Source of the DNA: Nitratidesulfovibrio termitidis HI1
Lineage (GTDB): Bacteria; Desulfobacterota; Desulfovibrionia; Desulfovibrionales; Desulfovibrionaceae
Length of the DNA: 64,000 nt
Direction of reading: 5' to 3'
NCBI RefSeq assembly: GCF_000504305.1
Contig: NZ_KI632512.1
Coordinates: forward strand, 776,388 to 840,387
Part shown: piece by piece, positions 51,468 to 61,300 of the stretch
Numbering within the stretch: position 1 is the stretch's first letter
How the letters are laid out: the number at the start of each line of letters is the position of its first letter
Translations under genes and position numbers: made by a program
The notes under the pieces: model-generated
What the model saw: only the letters and a program-made list of their open reading frames with translations
Told to the model about the DNA's origin: nothing
Database searches by the model: none

Positions 51468-52973
51468 TTATTTTCGCAACACGCGCACGCCAGGCCTTGC
51501 CTTGTCATGCTCTGGCAGGTGCACCCCGTGCCGGGCCATCTTGCGCACTACCGTGGGCTGGCTGACCCCCAGATAGTCCGCCATCTGGCGCGTGGTACGA
51601 CAGCGCGCCGCAGCCCGCAGCAGGATTTCCCGTTCCACCGCCGCCAGTTCCTCTTCCAGCCCGGTTTCTCCGCCGATGAATGCAGGGCGAGTGCCCAGGG
51701 ATTCGGCCAGCGCCGCATCCAGATGGTCCCCTTCCGCGATGATCACCGCCTTCTTGAGCAGATTGGACAGTTCGCGCACGTTGCCGGGAAAGGGATGCGA
51801 TTGCAGCAGGCTCATGGACACGGGCGTCAGCCGCTTGGTGACGCGGAACTCGCCATTCAGACGATCCAACTCGCGCTGGGCGAGGGCAAGCATGTCTTCC
51901 GGCCGTTCGCGCAGCGGGGGAATGCGCACCATATAGGTCGACAGCCGGTAGTACAGGTCCTGCCGAAAGCGCCGCCCGGCGGCGTCGCGTTCCAGGTCGC
52001 GGTTGGTGGCGGTGACGATGGCGCAGTCCACGGCGCGCGGCTCGCGTCCGCCAAGGGGATAGTATTCACGCGCATCCAGGCATTGCAGCAGCTTGGCCTG
52101 AACCTCCTGAGGCATGTCGCCCACTTCGTCCAGAAAGAAGGTGCCGCCGCGCGCCAGTTCCAGCAGCCCAGCCCGCGCCTCTTGCGCACCGCTGAACGCA
52201 CCGCGCTCGTAGCCGAACAGTTCCGCCTCGAACAACGCGGGCGGCAGCGCGGCGCAGTTTACCTGGATGAACGGCCCCTCGGCGCGGGGGCCATGACGGT
52301 GCAGGAACTTGGCCAGCAATCCCTTGCCGGTGCCCGACTCACCCAGAATGAGCACCTCGGGCGCGTCAAGCCGGGCCAGCTTCAGGCAGGTGGCCAGCAA
52401 TTGGCGCATCTGCTTGCTTTCGGCCACGATGTCCCGGTCGGCCAGTTCCAGCAGCTTGAGTTCGGTCAGTTCCTCCTCGGCCTTGCGGAAGGCGCGGCGG
52501 GTTTCTTCCATGGTGTCGCGCATGTTGCGCAGATCGGTCACGTCGCGCTCGTGCACCACCACCAGTTCGATTTCGCCGCTATCGCCGAACACGGGCACCC
52601 CGGTGACGAACAGGTGCCGCCCGGTGCGGCCCGCCTGCTGCACGAACCCCACCTGCCGCCGGTGCTGTAACACTTCCATGCTGGCCGAGCGGTCCACGAT
52701 GCCCAATCCCACGATGGCCCGCACGTCCAGCCCCAGCACTTCTTCCGCGCGGATGCGGTTCAGCGCCAGCGAGGTCTTGTTCACGTCCAGCACGGTGCCG
52801 TCGCCCGCCGTGATCCAGATGCCGTCGCTGGCGGAATCGAAGGCCGCGCGCAGGCGGCGCAGTTCTTCGCGGCAGGCGGCCAGGGCCGGGGAATCCTGCG
52901 GGCCGGAAGGGGCGGCAAGGTCAGGCTTGTGGCCGGGGGCCACGCCTGCGGGTGTGCGGGACGATCTGGTCAT
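51468..52973 (-). CDS. Sigma-54 enhancer-binding regulator with PAS domain
   Basis: 501 residues. A PAS domain (about 35-150, ASDGIWITAGDGTVLDVNKTSL) probably senses a small ligand; it is followed by a short coiled coil and an AAA+ domain with Walker A GESGTGKG, Walker B GGTFFLDEVGDMP, and GNVRELSNLL. The sigma-contacting loop reads ERGAFSGA rather than GAFTGA. The C-terminal helix-turn-helix is RTTRQMADYLGVSQPTVVRKM. No receiver domain, so control is through PAS. Its gene stops about 420 bp upstream of the sigma-54 promoter of the polyamine operon, the obvious target. Confidence 0.92.
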   Translation of the reverse strand: MTRSSRTPAGVAPGHKPDLAAPSGPQDSPALAACREELRRLRAAFDSASDGIWITAGDGTVLDVNKTSLALNRIRAEEVLGLDVRAIVGLGIVDRSASMEVLQHRRQVGFVQQAGRTGRHLFVTGVPVFGDSGEIELVVVHERDVTDLRNMRDTMEETRRAFRKAEEELTELKLLELADRDIVAESKQMRQLLATCLKLARLDAPEVLILGESGTGKGLLAKFLHRHGPRAEGPFIQVNCAALPPALFEAELFGYERGAFSGAQEARAGLLELARGGTFFLDEVGDMPQEVQAKLLQCLDAREYYPLGGREPRAVDCAIVTATNRDLERDAAGRRFRQDLYYRLSTYMVRIPPLRERPEDMLALAQRELDRLNGEFRVTKRLTPVSMSLLQSHPFPGNVRELSNLLKKAVIIAEGDHLDAALAESLGTRPAFIGGETGLEEELAAVEREILLRAAARCRTTRQMADYLGVSQPTVVRKMARHGVHLPEHDKARPGVRVLRK

Positions 52974-53442
52974 GACGGCTCCGGGGATGGCTGCTCCGGG
53001 AATGGAATGACTGTCACGAAGGTGCTGCGAACTGCGGGCATCAGGGTGATTCCTTGCACGGACGCCCTTGAGGCGACCTCAGTCGGTAACGAGCGTGCAT
53101 GCCGCCCGACTCCCGCTTCTAGCGCACCCGCCGCCGTGCGGGCAACGCCGGTTGATGTCGCACAACACCGCGCTGCGCATTCCGGACTCCGATCCACGCT
53201 CCGGATTACGAAAATTGTAAACAGCGATACCCCCTTTTATTCCAGCGGGATGTGGCCACGTTTCACCCCACCTCCCGCCAGTTTCCCGTCCTTTCCCCCA
53301 AAATTTTCATTTGAAGGCTTGGGGGCACGGGTCTAGGTTCGGGCCTTCGACCCCACGGCGCGCCATGGACACACAACGAACCACCCCATAGCCGCGCCAC
53401 AGCTTGCGCCACAGTTTGCGCCAGACACCGCCGGAGGATCGC
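52974..53442. other. Divergent intergenic region between regulator and aguB
   Basis: Must hold promoters in both directions. No convincing -24/-12 or -35/-10 was found for aguB. A 12-bp tandem repeat GCGCCACAGCTT/GCGCCACAGTTT (about 53395-53420) sits just before the aguB ribosome site GGAGG. AT content is highest at 53200-53320. Confidence 0.3.
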
Positions 53443-54393
53443 ATGGCCGAAGTCATCGTCGCCGCCACCCAGATGGCCTGCACCGACAACGAATCCCGCA
53501 ACATCGACCGGGTCTGCGAACTGGTGCGCGAGGCCGCCGCCATGGGCGCGCACATCGTGCTGCCGCAGGAGCTGTTTTCCGGCCCGTACTTCTGCAAGGA
53601 CGAACTGCCGGAGCACTTCGCGCTGGCCCGCACGCTGGACGAAAGCCCGGCCGTGCGCCGCATGTCGGCCCTGGCCGCCGAACTGGGCGTGGTCATTCCC
53701 GTGAGCTTCTTCGAGCGTTCCAACCAGGCCTACTACAACTCGCTGGCCATGATCGACGCCGACGGCAGGGTGATGGGGCTGTACCGCAAGTCGCACATTC
53801 CGCAGGGGCCCGGCTACGAGGAGAAGTTCTACTTCAGCCAGGGCGACACCGGCTTTCGCGTGTGGCGCACCCGGTACGGCGCCGTGGGCGTGGGGGTGTG
53901 CTGGGACCAGTGGTTTCCGGAATGCGCGCGTTCCATGGCCCTGCTGGGCGCGGACGTGCTGCTCTACCCCACGGCCATCGGCTCCGAACCCGCCGACCCG
54001 GCCTGCGATTCGTCCGGCCACTGGACCCGCACCATGCAGGGCCACGCCGCCGCCAACATGATGCCGCTCGTGGCGTCCAACCGGGTAGGCGAGGAGTTCG
54101 GCAAGGGCTTTTCCATGACCTTCTACGGTTCGTCGTTCATCGCCGGGCCGCAGGGCGAGATCGTGCAGCAGGCGGACCGCACCGGGGAATGCGTGCTGAC
54201 GGCGGCCTTCGACTTCGAGGCCATCCGCGTGCAGCGCGCCGGGTGGGGACTGTTCCGCGACCGCAGGCCCGACCTGTACCACCCCCTGCTGACCTTTGAC
54301 GGGCTGGACGGCCTGCCCGGCGAAGGTGACGATGACAGTTGCGGGGACGGCTGCGGGTGCGGTGAGGGATGCGGCTGCGGAGGGGAGGCCTAG
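53443..54393 (+). CDS. aguB: N-carbamoylputrescine amidase with a cysteine-rich tail
   Basis: 316 residues from ATG 53443 (GGAGG upstream). A nitrilase-family amidohydrolase that splits N-carbamoylputrescine into putrescine, CO2 and ammonia, the step after AguA. The catalytic triad is Glu43 (LPQELF), Lys116 (LYRKSHIP) and Cys153 (GVCWDQWFPE). The match to AguB runs to about residue 285. The tail is unusual: SCGDGCGCGEGCGCGG, six cysteines alternating with Gly, which looks like a metal- or cluster-binding appendix and is absent from the AguB proteins I know. The amidohydrolase gene follows after two bases. Confidence 0.93.
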   Translation: MAEVIVAATQMACTDNESRNIDRVCELVREAAAMGAHIVLPQELFSGPYFCKDELPEHFALARTLDESPAVRRMSALAAELGVVIPVSFFERSNQAYYNSLAMIDADGRVMGLYRKSHIPQGPGYEEKFYFSQGDTGFRVWRTRYGAVGVGVCWDQWFPECARSMALLGADVLLYPTAIGSEPADPACDSSGHWTRTMQGHAAANMMPLVASNRVGEEFGKGFSMTFYGSSFIAGPQGEIVQQADRTGECVLTAAFDFEAIRVQRAGWGLFRDRRPDLYHPLLTFDGLDGLPGEGDDDSCGDGCGCGEGCGCGGEA

Positions 54394-54395
54394 CC

Positions 54396-56090
54396 ATGGC
54401 CGATGCACGCCCGTTCGGCAACGGCGCCGCGCACGCCGGTGCGCGCCTGCTGGTCAATGCCCGTTTCCGCGACCCGCTGGCCCCCGCCGCCCACCATGGC
54501 GCGGCCCTGCCGGACGCCATGGCCGTGGAGGCTGGCCGCATCGTGGCCGTGGGCCGCGCGGCGGAACTGGCCCCCTTCGCCGACCGGGGGTTCGTCCGCA
54601 CCGACATGGGCGGGGCCACGGTGCTGCCCGGCTTCATCGACTGCCATTCGCACCTGCTGCTGACCGGCATCATGGACCTGGGCATGGACCTTTCCGTGGC
54701 CGAAACCCTGGGTGACGTGCTGGACATGGTGGCCGACGCGGCGCGCACCGAGCCTGCCGGAGGCTTCATACGCGGCTTCCGGCTGGAAGAACTGGACCTG
54801 GCCGAACGGCGCATGCCGACACGACAGGAATTGGACCACGCCGCGCCGGGCCGGGCCGTGCTGCTGATGCACGCCACCTGCCACCGCTGCGTCATGAATT
54901 CGCTGGCGCTGCAACAGCTGGCCGTGCCGCGCGGGCTGCCCGGCGCGGATACCGAGGGCGGGCGCGGCGCCGCGCCCTTCACCGGCGTGGTGCGCGACCC
55001 CGGCATTCTCACCTGGGTCTTTCCGGCCATGCTGCGCTCCATGGACCGCGCCCATCTGGACGCCGCCGCCCTGGTGGCCGCCCGGTCGGCCCTGCGGGTA
55101 GGCATCACCACCGTGCATTCCATGGAAGGGGGAGAGCTGACCCCCGGCGGATCGCCCGTACTGCTGGACAACGCGGCGCGCCTGCCGTTGCGCGTGGTGT
55201 GCTGGAACCAGAGCATGGACCTTGCCGAGGTGGAGCAACTGGCATTGCCGCGCGTGGGCGGGTGCATCTGCGCCGACGGAGAGCTCGACGCCCGCACCGC
55301 CGCGCTGTTCGAACCTTACAGCGACGAGCCAGACAACGACGGCACCCTGCTGTACACCCAGCAGGAAATGGACGACTTCGTGCTGTCCGCCCATGCGCGC
55401 GGGTTGCAGGTTGCGGTGCACTGCGAGTCGGAGCGGGCCATCGACCAGGTGCTGCGGGCCATCGAGCGCGCCCAGCGGCTGGAACCGCGCGACGACTGCC
55501 GCCATCGCATCGAACACTTCGAACTGCCCACGTGGGACCAGATCGACCGCATGGCCGCCGCCGGGGTGGTGGCCTCCATGCAGCCCGCCTTCGTGGAATC
55601 GTTCATCGCCGGGCACCGCCTGGACCACTGCACCCGGCTGTTCGGGCCGCACCGGGTGCGCCGCCTGCACCCCTACCGGGCCATACTGGATGCGGGCATC
55701 CGGGTGTGCGGCGGTTCCGACAGCCCGGTCACCAACTATGCCCCGCTGCGCGGCATGGCCGCCGCCGTGAACCACCCCTTTGCCGAGCAGTCGGCCACCC
55801 TGGCCGAGGCCCTGCGCATGTTCACCACCGAGGCGGCGTTTTCGGCCTTTGAAGAAGCGGACAAGGGCCGCCTGCTGCCCGGCATGCTGGCCGACCTGGT
55901 GGTGCTGGGGCGCGACCCGCTGGGCCCGCCTGACCCGCAGGATGCGCCTGATCCGCAGGATGCGCCTGATCCACAGGATGCGCCTGACCCGTCAGACGCG
56001 CGGAATGCCCCGGCGAACGCATCCTCCGTTGCGGACATCCCCGTGCTGGGCACCTGGGTGGACGGACAGCCGACGACCACGGAAGACTGA
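54396..56090 (+). CDS. YtcJ-like metal-dependent amidohydrolase
   Basis: 564 residues from ATG 54396, GAGGGGAGG upstream. The amidohydrolase-3 fold is clear: metal site TVLPGFIDCHSHLLLTG, LQVAVHCESERAIDQV, RHRIEHFELP, the Asp in VCGGSDSPVTN, and PGMLADLVVLGRDP at the C-terminal beta-sandwich. A PDPQDA repeat from an 18-bp tandem repeat (about 55927-55997) interrupts that sandwich near the end. Cotranscribed with aguB; the substrate may be an N-acyl or carbamoyl amine from polyamine breakdown, but the family is too broad to say. Confidence 0.85.
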   Translation: MADARPFGNGAAHAGARLLVNARFRDPLAPAAHHGAALPDAMAVEAGRIVAVGRAAELAPFADRGFVRTDMGGATVLPGFIDCHSHLLLTGIMDLGMDLSVAETLGDVLDMVADAARTEPAGGFIRGFRLEELDLAERRMPTRQELDHAAPGRAVLLMHATCHRCVMNSLALQQLAVPRGLPGADTEGGRGAAPFTGVVRDPGILTWVFPAMLRSMDRAHLDAAALVAARSALRVGITTVHSMEGGELTPGGSPVLLDNAARLPLRVVCWNQSMDLAEVEQLALPRVGGCICADGELDARTAALFEPYSDEPDNDGTLLYTQQEMDDFVLSAHARGLQVAVHCESERAIDQVLRAIERAQRLEPRDDCRHRIEHFELPTWDQIDRMAAAGVVASMQPAFVESFIAGHRLDHCTRLFGPHRVRRLHPYRAILDAGIRVCGGSDSPVTNYAPLRGMAAAVNHPFAEQSATLAEALRMFTTEAAFSAFEEADKGRLLPGMLADLVVLGRDPLGPPDPQDAPDPQDAPDPQDAPDPSDARNAPANASSVADIPVLGTWVDGQPTTTED

Positions 56091-56158
56091 CGCGGGCTGC
56101 CCACGACAGCGAAACGGAGCGACGGCCCATCACCGATGGGCGCATGCGCTGCCGGGCG

Positions 56159-56995
56159 TCAGCCATCGGGCACGAAGCCGCACACGGCCCGCACCACCGG
56201 TTCGAACAGATCCCCCTCGCGCCGGTTGTAGCGCAGTTCCTGTTCCTTGAGGTGCAGCGGGAACTGGGCCGGGGTCACGCCGCGCAGCCGGGCCAGTCGC
56301 TGCCGGGCAAAGCCCCAAAATCCAGCGGCCTCGGCGGCAAGTTTCTTGTCGTCGTGCCGCACCAGGCGGCTGGGCCACAACGAATCCCCACAGCAGACCA
56401 GCGTGCGATACTGCCGGTACGGCGCGGTGTACACCACGCGCCCCAGCGCCGCCGTGCGCAGGCCAAAATTGAACTTGAACGACAGCAGGGTATTGGGCGT
56501 CACCTCCGGCAGCACGTCGCACACAGCCATGCCGTTCAGGTCGATGATGCCGAACACCGGGGAATCCGGCGCATTTCCTTGCGGTCGGGCCACGCCGGGG
56601 CCGGGCCATATCCCGGCGCGGTACAGTGCCGGGGCGTCCAGCGCCTGCGCCAGCACCGCCCTGCGGGCAATGTCCTGCGCCTTCAGCACCGTGGCGTAGG
56701 TTATGCCAAGCTGCGCAGCCATGTCCGCCGGGGCAACGCCCAATTCGAACAGCTTCAGGAACCACAGCCACCGGCGGGCGTCGAACGCGCAGCCGTTCAG
56801 GAAACGACGGCTGAAATCGTGAAAGGTGTACCCGCACCGGGCGCACCGCCGCCTGTCGCCCCCGTCCACGGGGTATAACTTGCGCTCGCGGCATTTGGGA
56901 CAAAACCGCTGATGGTTTTTCCAGCAGAATCCCAAAATGTAGCGCCGGGCTCTGGTTTCGGAAGAAACCAATTCATTGAAGGCAAGTAGGTCCAT
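56159..56995 (-). CDS. IS1595-like transposase-derived protein
   Basis: 278 residues. A zinc ribbon (CPKC...CARCGYTFHDFS, about 32-62) is followed by a helix-turn-helix (APADMAAQLGITYATVLKAQ) and an RNase H-like part with Asp in FGIIDLNGM, Asp in VCCGDSLW and the family ending LKEQELRYNRREGDLF. This is the IS1595 arrangement. The catalytic spacing looks altered and no terminal inverted repeats or target duplication were seen around it, so it may be a domesticated or decayed copy. Composition is like that of its neighbours, suggesting long residence. Confidence 0.75.
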   Translation of the reverse strand: MDLLAFNELVSSETRARRYILGFCWKNHQRFCPKCRERKLYPVDGGDRRRCARCGYTFHDFSRRFLNGCAFDARRWLWFLKLFELGVAPADMAAQLGITYATVLKAQDIARRAVLAQALDAPALYRAGIWPGPGVARPQGNAPDSPVFGIIDLNGMAVCDVLPEVTPNTLLSFKFNFGLRTAALGRVVYTAPYRQYRTLVCCGDSLWPSRLVRHDDKKLAAEAAGFWGFARQRLARLRGVTPAQFPLHLKEQELRYNRREGDLFEPVVRAVCGFVPDG

Positions 56996-57442
56996 GTTCG
57001 GCGTGCCTGCCCCGTTTCTGCGTGTCCACGGCGTGAAATGGCCACGCCCATCGTATCGGCCTCTTCTATGCCCTGAATGTCACGCGCCTGTCACTATTCG
57101 TGGCAAAATACCATATGCAGTCAACGTAGCCCGCATGCGCTCCAGCCTGCCCGCCCAGCCTGCCCCCAGAAACCCGTTGTCCCGCAAGCCATCCCGCCCC
57201 CGGCGCGCAGCACGTCCGGCTCATGCATGTCCCCGCATGCCATATGGCGGACCCGTTGCGGCGCATTGCCAGACCGCCGCATTGAAGCCCCCGTGCCGTT
57301 TGCGGCCCCTGCCTTGCCACCTTAGGCTTGTGGTATAACAACACGCCCGGTCTCCCTCGGCCTCACGCCGCCTGACGGCAAGGCCCGGGCACTGCCGCCC
57401 GCCCGTGCGCGCCCTGCCAGGCCGGGCAAAGGAGGTTGGCCC
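56996..57442. other. Divergent gap before the second ModE-like gene
   Basis: Contains a likely -10 TATAAC (about 57334) and the ribosome site AAAGGAGG before 57443. No gene was recognised. Confidence 0.3.
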
Positions 57443-57862
57443 ATGTCCCGACATGCCACGGTCCGGTTGCACCTGTGGCTGGAAAACGGCGAATCCATGG
57501 TCTTCGGCCTTGGCCGGGTGCACCTGCTGGACATGATCGAACGGCACGGCTCGCTCCGCAAGGCGGCGCAGGCCCTGGGCATGTCGTACCGGGCCGCGTG
57601 GTGCAAGCTGCGCGCGACGGAACGCGCACTCGGCGTCCCACTGGTTGAAGCCGCAAGGCACAAGCGCGACGGATGTCGCCTGACCCCCCACGGCGAGGCC
57701 CTGCGCGCCTCGTTCCGCCAGTGGTTCGAAGAGGTGGAGCGCTACGCCCTGGAACGGGCCGACGGCCTGTTCCCCTGGCCGGTCACGCCCTTTGCCGGGC
57801 TTGGCGAAGGATTCGCGCCCTGTCTGGCCTGTACCCTGCCACCACCCAAACTTGCATCCTGA
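57443..57862 (+). CDS. ModE-like single-domain DNA-binding regulator (second)
   Basis: 139 residues with AAAGGAGG upstream. It is a clear paralogue of the protein at 39446: RLHLWLENGESMVFGLGRVHLL...HGSLRKAAQALGMSYRAAWCKLRATERALGVPLVE. It too lacks the TOBE metal-binding domains. The tail contains Cys-x-x-Cys (FAPCLACTLP), not present in the first. It lies immediately upstream of the second FDH operon, with an inverted repeat of ModE-like geometry (58003-58026) between them. Probable regulator of that operon. Confidence 0.88.
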   Translation: MSRHATVRLHLWLENGESMVFGLGRVHLLDMIERHGSLRKAAQALGMSYRAAWCKLRATERALGVPLVEAARHKRDGCRLTPHGEALRASFRQWFEEVERYALERADGLFPWPVTPFAGLGEGFAPCLACTLPPPKLAS

Positions 57863-57919
57863 ACCGTTCCCCGGTTCCTGGTACGGGAACCCCAAGCCAC
57901 GACGCCAATGTCGGCGCTG

Positions 57920-57954
57920 CACGACCCGGATCATTCCGGGTCGTGTCATTTTTT
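57920..57954 (+). terminator. Terminator of the second ModE-like gene
   Basis: An 11-bp stem CACGACCCGGA/TCCGGGTCGTG with a 4-nt loop (57920-57945), then TCATTTTTT. A clean Rho-independent terminator, so the following FDH operon needs its own promoter. Confidence 0.9.
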
Positions 57955-58002
57955 GCATCAATAGGCTTTGACACGTGCCATTCCAAAAGACCATCCCTGC
58001 GG

Positions 58003-58026
58003 ATATGTATTGCAAAAAATACATAT
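58003..58026. promoter_or_regulatory. ModE-like operator candidate upstream of the second fdhA
   Basis: ATATGTATT-N6-AATACATAT is a perfect 9-bp inverted repeat with a 6-bp spacer, the half-site layout of the E. coli ModE operator. It lies about 65-85 bp upstream of the predicted start of the fdh transcript, in an AT-rich island (57990-58080). The adjacent ModE-like protein is the natural candidate to bind. Confidence 0.65.
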
Positions 58027-58054
58027 AACTATTTGAAAATTTTGAATTTAAATA

Positions 58055-58082
58055 TTGACGCCAGCACATTGTGCGGCATACC
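58055..58082 (+). promoter_or_regulatory. Possible promoter of the second formate dehydrogenase operon
   Basis: TTGACG (58055-58060), 16 bp, CATACC (58077-58082). The -10 is poor, as expected for a promoter needing an activator. GCACATTGTGC, an exact palindrome, lies between the two boxes. The leader to fdhA is about 225 nt. Confidence 0.35.
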
Positions 58083-58234
58083 AATGGCTCCACCACCCCC
58101 ACACGGGATTGCCCGGAACGCACGGGACGACATGCCGCACAGGTTGCGGACAACACGCTCCGCGCGCCGGCATACGGCTGTCGGCTTCACGCAATGTCTT
58201 GCTGGACGGCATGTCCCACGGGGGCACATCGCGC

Positions 58235-58288
58235 GCATTGATCGCACAGGTCGCATTGATCGCATCGGGCGCATCGGGCGCATCGGGC
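58235..58288 (+). repeat. 9-bp tandem repeats in the fdhA leader
   Basis: GCATTGATC twice (58235 and 58253), then GCATCGGGC three times in a row (58262-58288), ending 25 bp before the fdhA start. Close to the ribosome site, so copy number could alter translation. Confidence 0.7.
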
Positions 58289-58313
58289 GCGCATCCACAA
58301 CAAGGAGGCTGCC

Positions 58314-61300
58314 ATGGGACTGTCACGCAGAGGATTCCTGAAACTGACCAGCGCCGGGGCCGCGGGGCTCGCACTGGGGCGGTTCGGGATCGACCTTGGG
58401 CCTATCTCGGCCCACGCCGCCGGGCTCAAGATCGAGGGGGCCAAGGAGTTCATCTCCATCTGTCCCTTCTGTTCCTGCGGGTGCAACACGCTGGTGCACG
58501 TCAAGGACGGCAAGATCGTCAACATCGAGGGTGACCCCGACTACCCGGTCAGCGGCGGCGGGCTGTGCGCCAAGGGCGCTGCCCTGCGTTCGCTGCACGT
58601 GAACGAGAACCGCCTGTCCAAGCCCCTGTACCGCGCCCCCGGCGGCGACAAGTGGGAAGAAAAGGACTGGGACTGGATGCTCGACCGCATCGCCCGCAAG
58701 GTGAAGGAACAGCGCGACAGGGACTTCCGGGCCAAGAACGACGCCGGGCAGGTGATCAACCGGGTTGATTCGCTCTTCCATCTCGGCACCTCGCAGGTTT
58801 CCAACGAGGAAGCCGCCGTGCTGCACCAGATGGTCCGCGGCCTCGGCATCGTCCACTTCGACCACCAGGCCCGCATCTGCCACAGCTCCACGGTGCCCGC
58901 ACTGGCCGAATCGTTCGGGCGCGGCGCCATGACCAACCATTACAACGACATCCAGAACGCCGACGCCGTGCTGATCATGGGCAGCAACGCCGCCGAGCAC
59001 CACCCCATGACCTTCAAGTGGGTGATCAAGGCCAAGGAAAAGGGCGCCGTGGTCATGCACGTGGACCCCAAGTTCTCGCGCACCTCGGCCCGCAGCGATT
59101 TTCACGTGCCGATCCGTTCGGGCACGGACATCGCCTTCCTGGGCGGCATGGTGAAGTACATCCTCGACAACAAGAAGTACTTCGAGGAATACGTCATGGA
59201 GTACACCAACGCCGCGTTCATCGTGGGCGAAAAGTTCTCCTTCAATGACGGCGTGTTCTCCGGCTACGACGCCAACACGCGCAAGTACGACAAGGGCGCC
59301 TGGGCCTTCGAAAAGGACGAGGCGGGCCTGCCCAGGCGCGACCCCAGCCTGGCCAACCCCCGTTGCGTGCTGAACCTGTTGAAGAAGCACTACGATCGCT
59401 ACACCATGGAGCGCGTCTCTTCGGTGACCGGCGTTTCGCAGGCGGACATCAAGCGGGTGTACGAGGCCTTCACCGCCACCGGCCGCCCGGACAAGGCGGG
59501 CACGGTCATCTACGCGCTGGGCTGGACGCAACACACCGTGGGCGTGCAGAACATCCGCCTGTCGGCCATGGTGCAGCTGCTGCTGGGCAACATCGGCATC
59601 GCCGGGGGCGGCATCAACGCCCTGCGCGGCGAACCCAACGTGCAGGGCACCACGGACCACGCCCTGCTCTACGGGTACCTGCCGGGCTACCATTCCATGT
59701 TCACGGCCAACTACACCACGCTCGCCGACTACCTGAAGGCGTACACCCCCGTCAGCAAGGACCCCAAGAGCGTCAACTGGTGGAGCAACCGGCCCAAGTA
59801 CATGGTCAGCCTGCTGAAGGCCTGGTACGGCGACAACGCCACGCCTGAAAACGAGTTCGGCTACCAGCTGCTGCCCAAGATGGACCCGGGCATGGACTGC
59901 TCGCACCTGTTCATCTTCGACCGCATGTACAAGGGCGCCATCAAGGGCGGGTTCATCTTCGGGCACAACCCTGCCCAGAGCATCCCGAACATCCACAAGG
60001 TGCGCAAGGCGCTGGACAACCTGGACTGGCTGGTCATGGCAGAGGTGTTCCACAACGAGACCACCGAAAACTGGCATCGGCCCGGCATAGACCCCAAGAA
60101 GGTCAAGACCGAGATGTTCCTGCTGCCCTCGGCCTACCGGGCCGAGAAGGAAGGCACCATCTCCAACAGCGGCCGCTGGCACATGTGGCACTACAAGGCC
60201 GTGGAACCCCACGGACAAAGCCGCAACATGGGCGAGATGTGCACGGCCATCATGAGCCGGGTGCGCGCCCTGTACGCCAAGGAAGGCGGCGCGCTGCCCG
60301 AGGCCCTGCTGCAGATGGACTACCCGGAAACCTTCGACGCCGACGCCGTGGCCCGCAAGTGCAACGGCTGGTTCACCCGCGACGTGAAGATCGGCGACAA
60401 GGAATACAAGAAGGGGCAGCAGGTGCCCGGCTTCGCCAACCTGCGCGACGACGGCTCCACCGTCAGCCTGAACTGGCTGTACTGCGGCGGCTACACCGAC
60501 TCGGGCAACCTGGCCAAGCGGCGCGACCTGACCCAGACGCCCATGCAGGCCAGGATCGGCATGTTCCCCGGTTTCGCGTGGGCCTGGCCCATGAACCGGC
60601 GGGTGCTGTACAACCGCGCCTCGGTGAACCCGCAGGGCAAGCCGTACAACCCCGATCGCGTGGTCATAGAATGGCAGGACGGCAAGTGGGTGGGCGATGT
60701 GCCCGACGGCGGTGCGCCGCCCATGGCCATGGAAAAGGGCACCTACCCCTTCATCATGACCACCGAGGGCCGTTCGCAGATCTACGGCCCCGGCCGCGAG
60801 GATGGTCCCTTCCCCGAACACTACGAGCCTGCCGAAACGCCGCTGAAGACCAACCCCTTCTCCAGGCAGATGAACAACCCCTGCATGAAGATGACCATCA
60901 GCGACATCGACAAGCTGGCCGCCCACGGCGACCCCAAATACCCCATCGTGCTGACCACCTACAGCCTGACCGAGCACTGGTGCTCCGGCTCCGAGACGCG
61001 CAACGCGCCGCCCCTGCTGGAGGCGGAACCGCAGCAGTACATCGAGATGAGCCACGAACTGGCCAAGGAAAAGGGCATCAAGAACGGCGACGTGGTCGAG
61101 GTGGAAAGCATCCGCGGCGTGGTGCAGGCGGTGGCCATGGTCACCATCCGCATCCGGCCCTTCAAGGTGGAAGGCAAGACGCTGCACCTCGTGGGCATGC
61201 CCTTCTGCTTCGGCTGGACCAAGCCCAAGTGCGGGGACTCGGTGAACCGCCTCACCCCTTCGGTGGGCGACCCCAACACCACCATCCCCGAATACAAGGC

